NCBI RefSeq assembly: GCF_015354505.1
Contig: NZ_JACAFP010000001.1
Coordinates: forward strand, 90,117 to 154,116
Source of the DNA: Microbacterium sp. UFMG61
Lineage (GTDB): Bacteria; Actinomycetota; Actinomycetes; Actinomycetales; Microbacteriaceae
DNA: 64,000 nt
Direction of reading: 5' to 3'
Below are positions 50,250 through 58,390 of this stretch, one piece after another. Under the pieces are notes generated by a model. It saw nothing but the letters and a program-made list of their open reading frames with translations. It did no database searches and was not told where the DNA came from. The position numbers and the translations under genes are program-made. Each line of letters opens with the position of its first letter. The stretch's first letter is position 1.

Positions 50250-51709
50250 CAGGCTCCGCCGACTCCGCGACCGACGAGGTCGCCCGGCACGACGATGGAG
50301 TCGAACTGCTCTGCGGTGACTTTGCCGGAAGCGAGCGCCGCTTCGCGAAGCGTCTGGTCTTTCGCCAGGGCGTCCTCTGCGATGTGTGCAGCGTTCTGGT
50401 ATCCGATGACGGGGCTGAGCGCTGTCACGAGCATGAGGCTCTCGCCGACGTAGGAGCTGATCTTCTTCTCGTTCAGTTCCGTGCCCGACACCGAGTATTC
50501 GAGGAACTTCGCCATCCCGTCGCCGAGGATCCGTGCGGAGTGGAGGAAGTTGTTGATGATGATGGGGCGCATCGCGTTGAGCTCGAAGTTGCCCTGCGAG
50601 CCCGCGAATGCCACAGCGGCGTCGTCTCCGATGACCTGGATGGAGATCATCACGATTGCTTCGCACTGGGTCGGGTTGACCTTGCCCGGCATGATGGACG
50701 AGCCCGGTTCGTTGGACGGGAGCACGAGTTCTGCGAACCCGGTCCGCGGCCCCGAGGCGAGCCAGCGCATGTCGTTGGCGATCTTCATCAGCGACACGGC
50801 AAGTCCGCGCAGCGCCGCGTGAGCGCGAACCATCGCATCCAGTGAGCCCTGTGCCTCGAACTTGTTCGGGGCGGTGACGAACTTCTTGCCTGTCAGCTCG
50901 GCGATCTTCGCCGCGACCTGTACAGAGAAACCCTCGGGCGCGTTCAGGCCCGTACCGACCGCGGTTCCGCCGAGGGCGAGCTTCAGCAGGTCTTCACGGC
51001 TGTGTTCGATGTCGCGGATGCCCGATTCCAGCTGCGCCGCATAGCCTGACCACTCCTGTCCGACCGTCAGCGGAACAGCGTCCTCGAGGTGGGTGCGTCC
51101 GATCTTCACGACGTCCATCCACTGCGTGGATTTGCGTGCGATCTCTGCGTGCAGCGCCCGCAGGCTTGGCAGCAGCCGGTCGTCGATCTCGGTCAGCGCG
51201 GCGACGTGCATCGCCGCGGGGAACGAGTCGTTGCTGGACTGAGCCATGTTGACGTCGTCGTTGGGGCCTACGGGGTGCTGGGTGCCGAGCTCGCCGCCGA
51301 GGAGCTGGATGGCGCGGTTGGAGATGACCTCGTTGACGTTCATGTTGCTCTGCGTGCCGGATCCGGTCTGCCAGACGTAGAGGGGAAACTCTGCATCCAG
51401 GTCACCGGCGATGACCTCGTCGGATGCCTGCACGATGGCCTTGGTCTTCCACGGCGCGAGACGACCGGCGTCCTCGTTCACGAGCGCCGCGGCCTTCTTC
51501 ACGACGCCGTATGCGCGGTACACCTCGATGGGCATGTGGTCGTGTCCGATGGAGAAGTGCTGCAGGGAGCGCTGGGTCTGTGCGCCCCAGTAGCGTTCGG
51601 CGGGAACGTCGACAGTTCCCATGCTGTCGAACTCGCTTCGCTGGCCGGTCTGTCCGGTGCCGATGGGCACGTTCTGGTACTCGGGGGTGTTCGTGTCGGT
51701 GGTGGTCAT
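50249..51709 (-). CDS. fumC: Class II fumarate hydratase
   Basis: A 486-residue enzyme of the fumarase/aspartase superfamily. The sequence WQTGSGTQSNMNVNEVISNRA separates fumarase C from aspartase (which has MGAGTSTNMNANEV). The signature GSSIMPGKVNPTQCEA and catalytic IGRTHLEDAVPLTVGQEWSGY are intact. It interconverts fumarate and malate without an iron-sulphur cluster. It is the second gene of a four-gene operon with two DUF1275 proteins and a ThrE-like exporter, an unusual setting that suggests a second, conditional fumarase rather than the housekeeping one. Confidence 0.93.
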   Translation of the reverse strand: MTTTDTNTPEYQNVPIGTGQTGQRSEFDSMGTVDVPAERYWGAQTQRSLQHFSIGHDHMPIEVYRAYGVVKKAAALVNEDAGRLAPWKTKAIVQASDEVIAGDLDAEFPLYVWQTGSGTQSNMNVNEVISNRAIQLLGGELGTQHPVGPNDDVNMAQSSNDSFPAAMHVAALTEIDDRLLPSLRALHAEIARKSTQWMDVVKIGRTHLEDAVPLTVGQEWSGYAAQLESGIRDIEHSREDLLKLALGGTAVGTGLNAPEGFSVQVAAKIAELTGKKFVTAPNKFEAQGSLDAMVRAHAALRGLAVSLMKIANDMRWLASGPRTGFAELVLPSNEPGSSIMPGKVNPTQCEAIVMISIQVIGDDAAVAFAGSQGNFELNAMRPIIINNFLHSARILGDGMAKFLEYSVSGTELNEKKISSYVGESLMLVTALSPVIGYQNAAHIAEDALAKDQTLREAALASGKVTAEQFDSIVVPGDLVGRGVGGA

Positions 51710-51729
51710 GGGCTGCTCCTGCTCGGTTT

Positions 51730-52458
51730 TCAGGGGGTGGGGTTGTTCTGCGTGGGGTCGATGGGGCCACGCGCCGACGATGCCGCGATGAACAGGACGA
51801 GGAGGACGACTGCGGCAGTGGCGAGCGACGCTCCGGCCCCCAGCTCATCGATGACGAAGCCCGCGCCGCCACCGACCACGAAGGCGACGAGGACGACGAA
51901 GTACGCGCCGGCAGGTCGCATGTGTGCTTCACCGTCGTCGGAGATACGGCGTCCCAGTGCCCGGGCGACGAGGCTCGCAGCCATCTGGACGACGGACGTC
52001 ACGGCGATGTTGCCGTAGAGCATGCCGGTTTCGCGGTGGAAGGCGTTGCCCTGCACACCCGCGATGAAACTGACCGTCCAGGCGACCGCCCACGGGCTGA
52101 TGTGGGTCGTGGCCGTGAGAACCGCGAGAACGGCGACGAGCGCGACTTCGAAGACGAGGACTTCGGCGGAGTAGGGCTTGTCCTCACGCGCGCGCCATAG
52201 AACGTAGATGCTGCAGACGAACGCGCCGAACGCGAACACGACGACGCTGGTCGCTGCGAGGAGCACACGTCCCGGGTTGCCGTCGGCGAGGAAGTATCCG
52301 ACGGACAGCAGGTTGCCGGACTGGACGGTGGCGAACGTGCCCACCTGGCCGAACGTCCAGGCGTTGAGAAGCCCGGACACGAGAGCGAGCGCAACTGCTG
52401 CCGGCGCCGTCTCAAGTAGGGGGTAGCGGCGGGTGTGAGTGCGGGTTGACTTCGTCAT
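51730..52458 (-). CDS. DUF1275 (YoaK) membrane protein
   Basis: A 242-residue membrane protein, paralogue of the one at 48265. The opening is VALALVSGLLNAWTFGQVGTFATVQSGNLLSVGYFLADG and the second repeat IAGVQGNAFHRETGMLYGNIAVTSVVQMA, the TGN/SGN pattern of DUF1275. ATG at 52458 follows CGGAGG. It leads the operon and is divergent from the oxalate decarboxylase gene; the shared 18-bp motif lies 53 bases upstream. Confidence 0.87.
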   Translation of the reverse strand: MTKSTRTHTRRYPLLETAPAAVALALVSGLLNAWTFGQVGTFATVQSGNLLSVGYFLADGNPGRVLLAATSVVVFAFGAFVCSIYVLWRAREDKPYSAEVLVFEVALVAVLAVLTATTHISPWAVAWTVSFIAGVQGNAFHRETGMLYGNIAVTSVVQMAASLVARALGRRISDDGEAHMRPAGAYFVVLVAFVVGGGAGFVIDELGAGASLATAAVVLLVLFIAASSARGPIDPTQNNPTP

Positions 52459-52510
52459 GCGGCCTCCGAGTGGGTGCTTCTCATGAGAATGCCGATTGCG
52501 CTGAGGCCCT

Positions 52511-52528
52511 TGCGACGAGAGTCGAATG
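52511..52528 (+). promoter_or_regulatory. Shared 18-bp motif, copy 2
   Basis: TGCGACGAGAGTCGAATG lies between the divergent DUF1275 and oxalate decarboxylase genes. It is followed by the inverted repeat CGAATG-TG-CATTCG. TATCGT at 52583-52588 is a possible -10 for the decarboxylase gene and also occurs in front of the LuxR gene. Confidence 0.6.
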
Positions 52529-52614
52529 TGCATTCGTCACGATTCGGTGCGCTCCGAGCCGCCCGCTGGGCAGACTCCTGGGTATCGTCCGGAATCGTTA
52601 CGAAGGAGCACCGC

Positions 52615-53826
52615 ATGGACACGTCCGAGACCCCCGAGGTGGGTCACGAAGTCCCCTCGCTGGGCAACCCCGACCTGCCGCAGGAAGGCGAGATCAACAT
52701 CGCCGACCGCCCGCAGAGCAACACCATGACCGGCCCGCAGAACGAGGCCATCGAGTCGCAGTTCCCGAACCAGATGCATGCGCCTGCGACGGACATCAGC
52801 ACGCAGCCATTCTTCTGGTCGTCGTTCAACATCTCACCCCGCCGGGTGCAGCGCGGCGGCTGGGCTCGCGAGCTCACGAAGCAGGACTTCCACATCTCCG
52901 ACGAGATCGCCGGTGTGAACATGTACCTCGAGCCCGGCGGCATCCGCGAGCTGCACTGGCACCAGACGGCCGAGTGGGCGGTGATGACCCGCGGCAAGGC
53001 CCGCGTCACGACGCTCAGCCGCTCCGGCCTGCCTGCTGTCGAAGATGTGGAGGAAGGCGACCTGTGGTTCTTCCCCGCCGGCACCCCGCACTCCCTGCAG
53101 GGACTGGGCCCGGACGGTGCCGAGTTCGTCCTCGCGTTCGACGACGGCGACCAGTCCGAATCGAACACGCTGCTGCTGACCGACTGGTTCGCCCACACCC
53201 CGCCCGAGGTTCTCGCGAAGAACTTCGGCGTCGCCCAGGAGGTCTTCTCCGACATCCCCCTGCACAACCTTTGGATCTTCCCCGGCGACGAGCCCCCGGC
53301 GCTCGACATCGACCAAGCCGCCGCGGGTGTCGAATGGGGCATGGAGCCCGTCATCTTTCGACTGTCACGCTCGAAGCCGCTCTACCAGAACACGGGCGGC
53401 AGCATCCAGATCGCCGATTCCACCAACTACGCCTATTCGAGCACCGTCGCCGCGGCGCTCGTCACGGTCGAACCGGGCTCGATGCGCGAACTGCACTGGC
53501 ACCCGAACGCCGATGAGTGGCAGTACTACCTGCGCGGCTCGGCCCGCATGACCGTGTTCAACACCGGCCCGCACGCGAACACGACCGATTTCCGCGCCGG
53601 AGACGTGGGCGTCGTGCGCAAGAACTTCGGTCACTACATCGAGAACACCGGCGACGATGTGCTGCAATTCCTCGAGGTGTTCCGCACCGACAGGTACGAG
53701 GAGATCTCGCTGGCGAACTGGCTGTCGCACGTGCCGCCGCAGCTCGTGTCGGCGCACCTCAACGTCGACCCCGCCGTCCTCGCGACGTTCCCCCGCGGAG
53801 CCCAGGGCATCACCCCGCTGCGCTGA
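52615..53826 (+). CDS. oxdC: Bicupin oxalate decarboxylase
   Basis: A 403-residue two-cupin enzyme that splits oxalate into formate and CO2 with manganese. Site 1 ligands are H114, H116, E120 and H159; site 2 ligands are H294, H296, E301 and H340. The spacing equals that of Bacillus OxdC. The lid has SESNT at 181-185, with E182 in the place of the proton-donor E162, so decarboxylase rather than oxidase is expected. E354 corresponds to E333. ATG at 52615 follows AAGGAG. No signal peptide: cytoplasmic, consuming protons, as in acid resistance. Confidence 0.94.
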   Translation: MDTSETPEVGHEVPSLGNPDLPQEGEINIADRPQSNTMTGPQNEAIESQFPNQMHAPATDISTQPFFWSSFNISPRRVQRGGWARELTKQDFHISDEIAGVNMYLEPGGIRELHWHQTAEWAVMTRGKARVTTLSRSGLPAVEDVEEGDLWFFPAGTPHSLQGLGPDGAEFVLAFDDGDQSESNTLLLTDWFAHTPPEVLAKNFGVAQEVFSDIPLHNLWIFPGDEPPALDIDQAAAGVEWGMEPVIFRLSRSKPLYQNTGGSIQIADSTNYAYSSTVAAALVTVEPGSMRELHWHPNADEWQYYLRGSARMTVFNTGPHANTTDFRAGDVGVVRKNFGHYIENTGDDVLQFLEVFRTDRYEEISLANWLSHVPPQLVSAHLNVDPAVLATFPRGAQGITPLR

Positions 53827-53844
53827 GAGAGGACCCGGTGATGA

Positions 53845-53877
53845 AAGGGGGTGCGATGGTCGACGTCACACCCCCTT
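53845..53877. terminator. Bidirectional hairpin terminator
   Basis: AAGGGGGTG (53845-53853) pairs with CACCCCCTT (53869-53877), followed by CTTC. It lies between the convergent decarboxylase and FUSC genes and overlaps the last codons of the latter. Confidence 0.65.
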
Positions 53878-54942
53878 CTTCACGTTCGGACGTCGATCTC
53901 CGCTGAGCTTCCACCGACGAGAGACCGCGACCGTGCAGAGCACGACCCCGGCGACGGCACCTCCGACGACGGTGTCGATGATCCGTGTGCCGATGGACGC
54001 CTCGAGGAGCGGACGACTGCCGCCCGCTACAAGAAGCAGAGCCATCGGAGTCACCACCATGAGCGCAAACATGAGGTTGCTGCGGAGGAAGAACACGAAC
54101 CCGAACACGAGTCCACCGACGACGGCGACCAGCGCGAACCCCTCGGGCATCCAGAGCATGAAGACCAGCGCGATGCAGACACCGAGAGCTGTGCCGATGA
54201 TCCGCTGAGCCATCCGGAGAGTCCCGAGGTGCAGGTCGGAGTCCTTCTGCAGGATGCCGATGACGGCGAGAAGCACCCAGCCGACGTGGTGGAGCCCCAG
54301 CCATGCGCTCACAAGCACCGCGAGTACGACCGCGACAGTGAGGCGCGCGAAGATACGTGCAGAATCCGGCTCCCAGCTGTACGTCCAGCGGTAGTCGTGA
54401 GGGAGCTTGGCATCGTCTGCTCGCACGCGAGTCAGCGCGAGCGGCGCGACGATCACGACGTACCCGGTGACAACGCCCAGCGCCACAACCGAGATGACGA
54501 GAAGCGGGTCCACTCCACCTCCGCCCATCGACACGGGTGCCGTCAGCTGCCCCATGGAGCCGGCAGTGAGGACCGGGAAGATGGCGCCGGGCGGTCCGAC
54601 GCTGAACGTCAAGCTCACGTACGAGAAGACGACAGCGACGATGCTCATAGCGAGCAGGCTTGTCGGCAGCGAGCTTCCCGTGCTGATGCCGATGACGGTA
54701 CCCACGAGAAAGCCGACCGCTATGACCGGCAGCTTCGCCGCGCGCTCTCGTCGGCTCTTGCCTGAGAGGTACAGGACGATGAGTGCCCCGAACGATGCGA
54801 GGAGCCCCAGTCGCAGTTGCCCGAGCGCAGCGAACACCGCAGGTGGTCCGGCGATAGCGATAGCCGCCTGAGTGGCGGGAACCCACGCACCCGACACGGG
54901 GGCGAAATCCACCAGCGCTCGTGCGATGCGCGATGCGCTCAT
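53866..54942 (-). CDS. FUSC family membrane protein
   Basis: A 358-residue membrane protein with ten or so segments in two repeats. The first has PPAVFAALGQLRLGLLASFGALIVLYLSGKSRRERAAKLPVIAVGF and the second HHVGWVLLAVIGILQKDSDLHLGTLRMAQRIIGTALGVCIALV, the fusaric-acid-resistance/YccS signature. These proteins export aromatic or weak organic acids. It is the last gene of a minus-strand operon after the lipocalin-like gene, overlapping it by ATGA. It lies convergent to oxalate decarboxylase. Confidence 0.88.
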   Translation of the reverse strand: MSASRIARALVDFAPVSGAWVPATQAAIAIAGPPAVFAALGQLRLGLLASFGALIVLYLSGKSRRERAAKLPVIAVGFLVGTVIGISTGSSLPTSLLAMSIVAVVFSYVSLTFSVGPPGAIFPVLTAGSMGQLTAPVSMGGGGVDPLLVISVVALGVVTGYVVIVAPLALTRVRADDAKLPHDYRWTYSWEPDSARIFARLTVAVVLAVLVSAWLGLHHVGWVLLAVIGILQKDSDLHLGTLRMAQRIIGTALGVCIALVFMLWMPEGFALVAVVGGLVFGFVFFLRSNLMFALMVVTPMALLLVAGGSRPLLEASIGTRIIDTVVGGAVAGVVLCTVAVSRRWKLSGDRRPNVKKGV

Positions 54943-55403
54943 GAATCAGGTGTCGCGCGCGCCACCACTCGCGTCCAGTGGAGTTCGCTGTGGAACGAGA
55001 GTCCGTCGATGGTGGTCCGTGGAGATCCTGTGATGAACAGATCGTTGCCTTCGATGCGGGCGTGCCGCGCCTGGGGCTTTCCTTCCCATCCGGTGAACAG
55101 GGCGACGTCTACGTGGTGAGTGACCGTATCGCTCGCGGAGTCTACGGTGTATGGCCCGGCGTAAGCGATGAATCCTCCAGCCATGAGCGCCAGGTTCGCG
55201 GTCGAGACGGACTGTGGGTCAGGGTCGTTCGTACGAGCCCGATCCGTCGACCCCAGGGTCGCTGAGACGATGCCATCGGGGCTGTACGAGAGGTAACCGT
55301 TCACGTGGGGACCGAACTCCGGCATCCGTACGCCGTCGGCGAAGACCTCCGTAGCGCTGACGAGCCGCCATGCGCCGACGAGGTCCGAGGCTGAGAGTGT
55401 CAT
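54939..55403 (-). CDS. Lipocalin-like domain protein
   Basis: A 154-residue cytoplasmic protein starting LVGAWRLVSATEVFADGVRMPEFGPHVNGYLSYSPDGIVSATL, the pattern of the lipocalin-like (PF13924) family, with a closing SELHWTRV strand. Such proteins may bind small hydrophobic molecules. It overlaps the MFS gene upstream and the FUSC gene downstream (ATGA each), so it is likely part of an export or detoxification pathway with them. Confidence 0.82.
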   Translation of the reverse strand: MTLSASDLVGAWRLVSATEVFADGVRMPEFGPHVNGYLSYSPDGIVSATLGSTDRARTNDPDPQSVSTANLALMAGGFIAYAGPYTVDSASDTVTHHVDVALFTGWEGKPQARHARIEGNDLFITGSPRTTIDGLSFHSELHWTRVVARATPDS

Positions 55404-57088
55404 GAGGTCTTGTCCTGTCGGGTGCCTGCTGACACGGTGGCGTCTTTGCGTCGCGGCTTCGTGCGTGAGCCGTCAACACTGTCGTGCTCGATGAGGTGGT
55501 TGACGTCGACGGACTGTGCGAGCGCGCCGGCCGTCTCGATGACGACCTGGTCGTACTGCGTGAGACGGGTCTGGTGCTGTTGGAGATGCTCACTCCAGCT
55601 GCCGACGCCGAAGACCTCGACCCACGTGCCGTCTTCCCGGTCCTGGTACAACGCCCACGTGCGGGCACCCGTGCGTCGACGACTGTGCTCGACGGCATTC
55701 ATCTGCTGCACGAACGCGTCTTCCTGCTCGCCTGCTACGTCGTAGCGGACGAGGACGAGAGTGGGGCTGTGCCCGTCGATGTCTTGGACGGCGTCCGCCA
55801 ACGGGAGCGCGAAGGTGTCTCGCTTCTTGTCCGCGGTTTCCAGAAGAGGCCAGAGGAGCTGAGACGCAGCGACGACGAGCGTCGCCGCCCCCGCGATGGC
55901 GCTGGTGGCGATGGCGCCGATCCACCCAGCGATGAGTCCGCTCGCGAGACCGCCCGCGGCCATGGCTCCGTAGAGCACCATCTGGTAGACGGACAGACCT
56001 CGTGCGCGCACCCAGACGGGAAGGAAGGACTGAACGGCACCGTTCAGCGTGGCGACGACGCCGATCCACGCGGCTCCAGCCATGGCGAGGATCGGCAGCG
56101 TCAGGAAGAGCCATGGGGATACGGCAACCCCGATGGTCGCGGCCCCGAACAGCACCGATGACAGAAACACTGTCCGGTTCGCGCCCAGCGCGTGGAACCA
56201 CGGGATGAGAAACGCCGCGCCGACTGAACCGACGCCGAGCCCCGCAAGCAGGAGCCCGTACCCGGCGGAGTCAAGGTTCACGCGCTGCGTGGCGATGAGC
56301 GGGAGCAGTGCGTACAACACGCTGGCCGGGACGACGAACGCTCCGAGGCGCACGTACATGCGGCGAACGACGGCAGCTTGCGTGACGTATCGAAGGCCTG
56401 CACGTGCCGCGTCTACGAACCGCTCGGCCTGATGAGGGTTCGGGTGGTAGGTGCGCCAGCTGATGAGGACGATGAGGAATGCGGCGAACGACAGCAGGTT
56501 CATCCCGAAGACGAATGCGACCCCGAAACCGGAGAGGAGGACACCGGCGACGGCGGGCCCGATGGCACGGGCGACGTTGACGGAGACGGCGCTGAGGGAT
56601 GCCGCCATCGGCACCATACGGAGCGGAACGATCTCGGTGGCCAGCGCCTGGTAGGCGGGAAGCTGCACGGCCGTTGCCGCGCCGAGGAGGACGGTGATGA
56701 GCAGCAGCAGATACGGCGTCATCTCGCCCGTCGCGGTCAGCGTCACGAGAGCTGCGCTCAGCAGCACTTGGAGAGTCTGCATCCAGATGAGGATGGAGCG
56801 ACGGTTCAGGAATTCTCCGAGCACTCCCGCTGGGATGCCGAGGAGCAGCACCGGGGCCGCGGACGCCGTCTGGATGAGGGCGATGAGAAGAGGGTGGGTG
56901 TGCTGCTCGACCATGAACCATTGCGCCCCGACGGTCTGCATCCAGGTGCCGATGTTGCTGACCAGCGCCGTCACCCACAGTGCTCGGAAGATCGGCACAG
57001 CAAGGGGCGCCCAGATCGACGTGCGCGGGGCGGTGTCGTCGGACGTCGTGACGTCGCCGGTTGCGGGACGGGGTGCCGGTGTGTTCAT
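55400..57088 (-). CDS. MFS exporter (EntS/MFS_3 type) with C-terminal extra domain
   Basis: A 562-residue transporter. Residues about 25-430 hold twelve membrane segments with the PF05977 pattern (FRALWVTALVSNIGTWMQTVGAQWFM, AYQALATEIVPLRMVPMAASLSAVSVNVARAIGPAVAGVL). The C-terminal 120 residues, VLVRYDVAGEQEDAFVQQMNAVEHSRRRTGARTWALYQDREDGTWVEVF, resemble an antibiotic-biosynthesis-monooxygenase-type ferredoxin fold, as in many PF05977 proteins. ATG at 57088 follows GGAGG. It likely exports a small organic compound, together with the FUSC protein. Confidence 0.85.
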   Translation of the reverse strand: MNTPAPRPATGDVTTSDDTAPRTSIWAPLAVPIFRALWVTALVSNIGTWMQTVGAQWFMVEQHTHPLLIALIQTASAAPVLLLGIPAGVLGEFLNRRSILIWMQTLQVLLSAALVTLTATGEMTPYLLLLITVLLGAATAVQLPAYQALATEIVPLRMVPMAASLSAVSVNVARAIGPAVAGVLLSGFGVAFVFGMNLLSFAAFLIVLISWRTYHPNPHQAERFVDAARAGLRYVTQAAVVRRMYVRLGAFVVPASVLYALLPLIATQRVNLDSAGYGLLLAGLGVGSVGAAFLIPWFHALGANRTVFLSSVLFGAATIGVAVSPWLFLTLPILAMAGAAWIGVVATLNGAVQSFLPVWVRARGLSVYQMVLYGAMAAGGLASGLIAGWIGAIATSAIAGAATLVVAASQLLWPLLETADKKRDTFALPLADAVQDIDGHSPTLVLVRYDVAGEQEDAFVQQMNAVEHSRRRTGARTWALYQDREDGTWVEVFGVGSWSEHLQQHQTRLTQYDQVVIETAGALAQSVDVNHLIEHDSVDGSRTKPRRKDATVSAGTRQDKTS

Positions 57089-57111
57089 GGCGATGCCTCC
57101 AAAGTCGATGT

Positions 57112-57160
57112 GATCTGTCGGGAGCAGCAACCCCCGTTCGATGCCGCTGCCCGACAGATC
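57112..57160 (-). other. Intercistronic hairpin
   Basis: GATCTGTCGGG (57112-57122) pairs perfectly with CCCGACAGATC (57150-57160), loop of 27 bases. It lies between the quinone oxidoreductase gene and the MFS gene. It may be a terminator or mRNA-stability element dividing the operon. Confidence 0.65.
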
Positions 57161-57174
57161 CAGCCCCAGACGGG

Positions 57175-58161
57175 CTACTGCTCGAGGGCGTTCAGCACGA
57201 CCTTCCCCACGGTCTGCCCGCCTTCGAGAAGTTCATGTGCGCGGTTCGCTTCTGCGAGCGGGAACACCGCGTCGACTGCGCCGCGGATTGCGCCGCTTTC
57301 GATGAGCGGGAGGACGTCGCGCGTGACACCGGCGATGATCTCGGCCTTCTGGGCTGCGGGGCGCGCCCGCAGGAGGGTGGCGGAGATGCTGGCTCGGCGC
57401 GACATCAGCTCCCACAGGTCCAGCGTCGCGGGACCTGTGGAGCCGCCGATGATGACGAGGTGGCCGTCGTCGGCGAGGCATTCGATGTTGCTCTCGAGGT
57501 ACGGCGTTCCGACGATGTCGAGGATGGCGTCGACGCCGCGCCCGTTCGTCACGTCACGCGTGACCGAGGCGAAGTCCTCGTTGCGATAGTTGATGGCTAC
57601 GGATGCTCCGAAGCCGATGGCGGCATCCGTCTTCGGCTTACTTCCGGCGGTGCCGATCACCCGGGCGCCGATGGCCGTCGCCCACTGTGTGGCGAAGGAG
57701 CCGATACCTCCGGCCGCACCGTGGATGAGGACCGTCTGCCCCGCTTTCAGGCCCGCGATCATGGCGAGGTTCGAATAGACGGTGCAGGCGACCTCGGGAA
57801 GGCCTGCCGCTTCGAGCATGGTCATGGTGGTCGGCTTCGGCATCACCTGAGTGGCGGGGACGACGACCTCCTCCGCATAGCCGCCACCGGTGAGGAGCGC
57901 ACAGACTTCGTCTCCGACCTTCCACCCGGTGACGTCCGCCCCGATGGCGTCGATGACGCCGGCGCATTCGAGCCCGAGTCCGGGAGGAGCTCCAGGCGGT
58001 ACCGGGTAGTGGCCGCGACGTTCGAGCAGGTCAGCGTTGTTGATGCCGGCGGCGTGGACGCTGATGCGCACCTCGTGAGGTGCGGGGTGGGGTCGGTCCA
58101 CCGAGATCAGGCGGAGCACGTCAGGTGAACCGGGGCGGGTGAACCGTACTGCGGAAGTCAT
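57175..58161 (-). CDS. Quinone oxidoreductase-like MDR enzyme
   Basis: A 328-residue NADPH-dependent oxidoreductase of the medium-chain family. It has the opening GSPDVLRLISVDRPHPAPHEVRISVHAAGINNADLLERRGHYPVPPG and GLECAGVIDAIG, plus the cofactor motif VLIHGAAGGIGSFATQ. Zinc ligands are missing, as in QOR/PIG3-type enzymes. It reduces quinones or enones. ATG at 58161 has AAGGA before it. It lies between the histidine-rich peptide gene and the MFS exporter gene, each separated by a hairpin. Confidence 0.9.
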   Translation of the reverse strand: MTSAVRFTRPGSPDVLRLISVDRPHPAPHEVRISVHAAGINNADLLERRGHYPVPPGAPPGLGLECAGVIDAIGADVTGWKVGDEVCALLTGGGYAEEVVVPATQVMPKPTTMTMLEAAGLPEVACTVYSNLAMIAGLKAGQTVLIHGAAGGIGSFATQWATAIGARVIGTAGSKPKTDAAIGFGASVAINYRNEDFASVTRDVTNGRGVDAILDIVGTPYLESNIECLADDGHLVIIGGSTGPATLDLWELMSRRASISATLLRARPAAQKAEIIAGVTRDVLPLIESGAIRGAVDAVFPLAEANRAHELLEGGQTVGKVVLNALEQ

Positions 58162-58186
58162 CGAAGTCCTTCGTTCTCGGGGTGAG

Positions 58187-58221
58187 GGGGGTGGAGGGGA
58201 CATTGTGCCCCCTCCACCCCC
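58187..58221 (-). terminator. Strong hairpin after histidine-rich gene
   Basis: GGGGGTGGAGGGG (58187-58199) pairs perfectly with CCCCTCCACCCCC (58209-58221), 13 pairs and a 9-base loop. Transcripts from 58951 and 58388 meet it just after the histidine-rich gene stop, so it may terminate or reduce read-through into the oxidoreductase gene. Confidence 0.7.
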
Positions 58222-58229
58222 ACGGGTTC

Positions 58230-58388
58230 TCAGTGCTCGTCGTAGTGGTCGCCGTGAAGCGCGTGACGGTGGTCGTCGTGGACGTAGTCGACGTGGTCGC
58301 CGTGGGCGACCGCCTCGTGTCCACAGCTCGCGCCATGTTCGTGCTCGGCGACCGTGTGATGCTCGGCGTGCGTGTCAGTGGTAGCCAT
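58230..58388 (-). CDS. Histidine-rich 52-residue protein
   Basis: An ATG at 58388 opens 52 codons with 14 histidines, many acidic residues and one cysteine, including GASCGHEAVAHGDHVDYVHD and ending HYDEH. Codon third positions are mostly G or C. It lies two bases downstream of the gene ending at 58391, so it is translated from the same mRNA. I recall similar short proteins with CGHEAV-HGDHVDY in other actinobacteria, sometimes mislabelled as zinc transporter parts. Binding of zinc, nickel or copper is the obvious guess. It is followed by a strong hairpin. Confidence 0.8.
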   Translation of the reverse strand: MATTDTHAEHHTVAEHEHGASCGHEAVAHGDHVDYVHDDHRHALHGDHYDEH

Positions 58389-58390
58389 GG

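Noticed and set aside
58121..58336. 71-codon threonine-rich minus-strand frame
   Set aside because: It is the alternative frame of the histidine-rich peptide gene and has no start signal.
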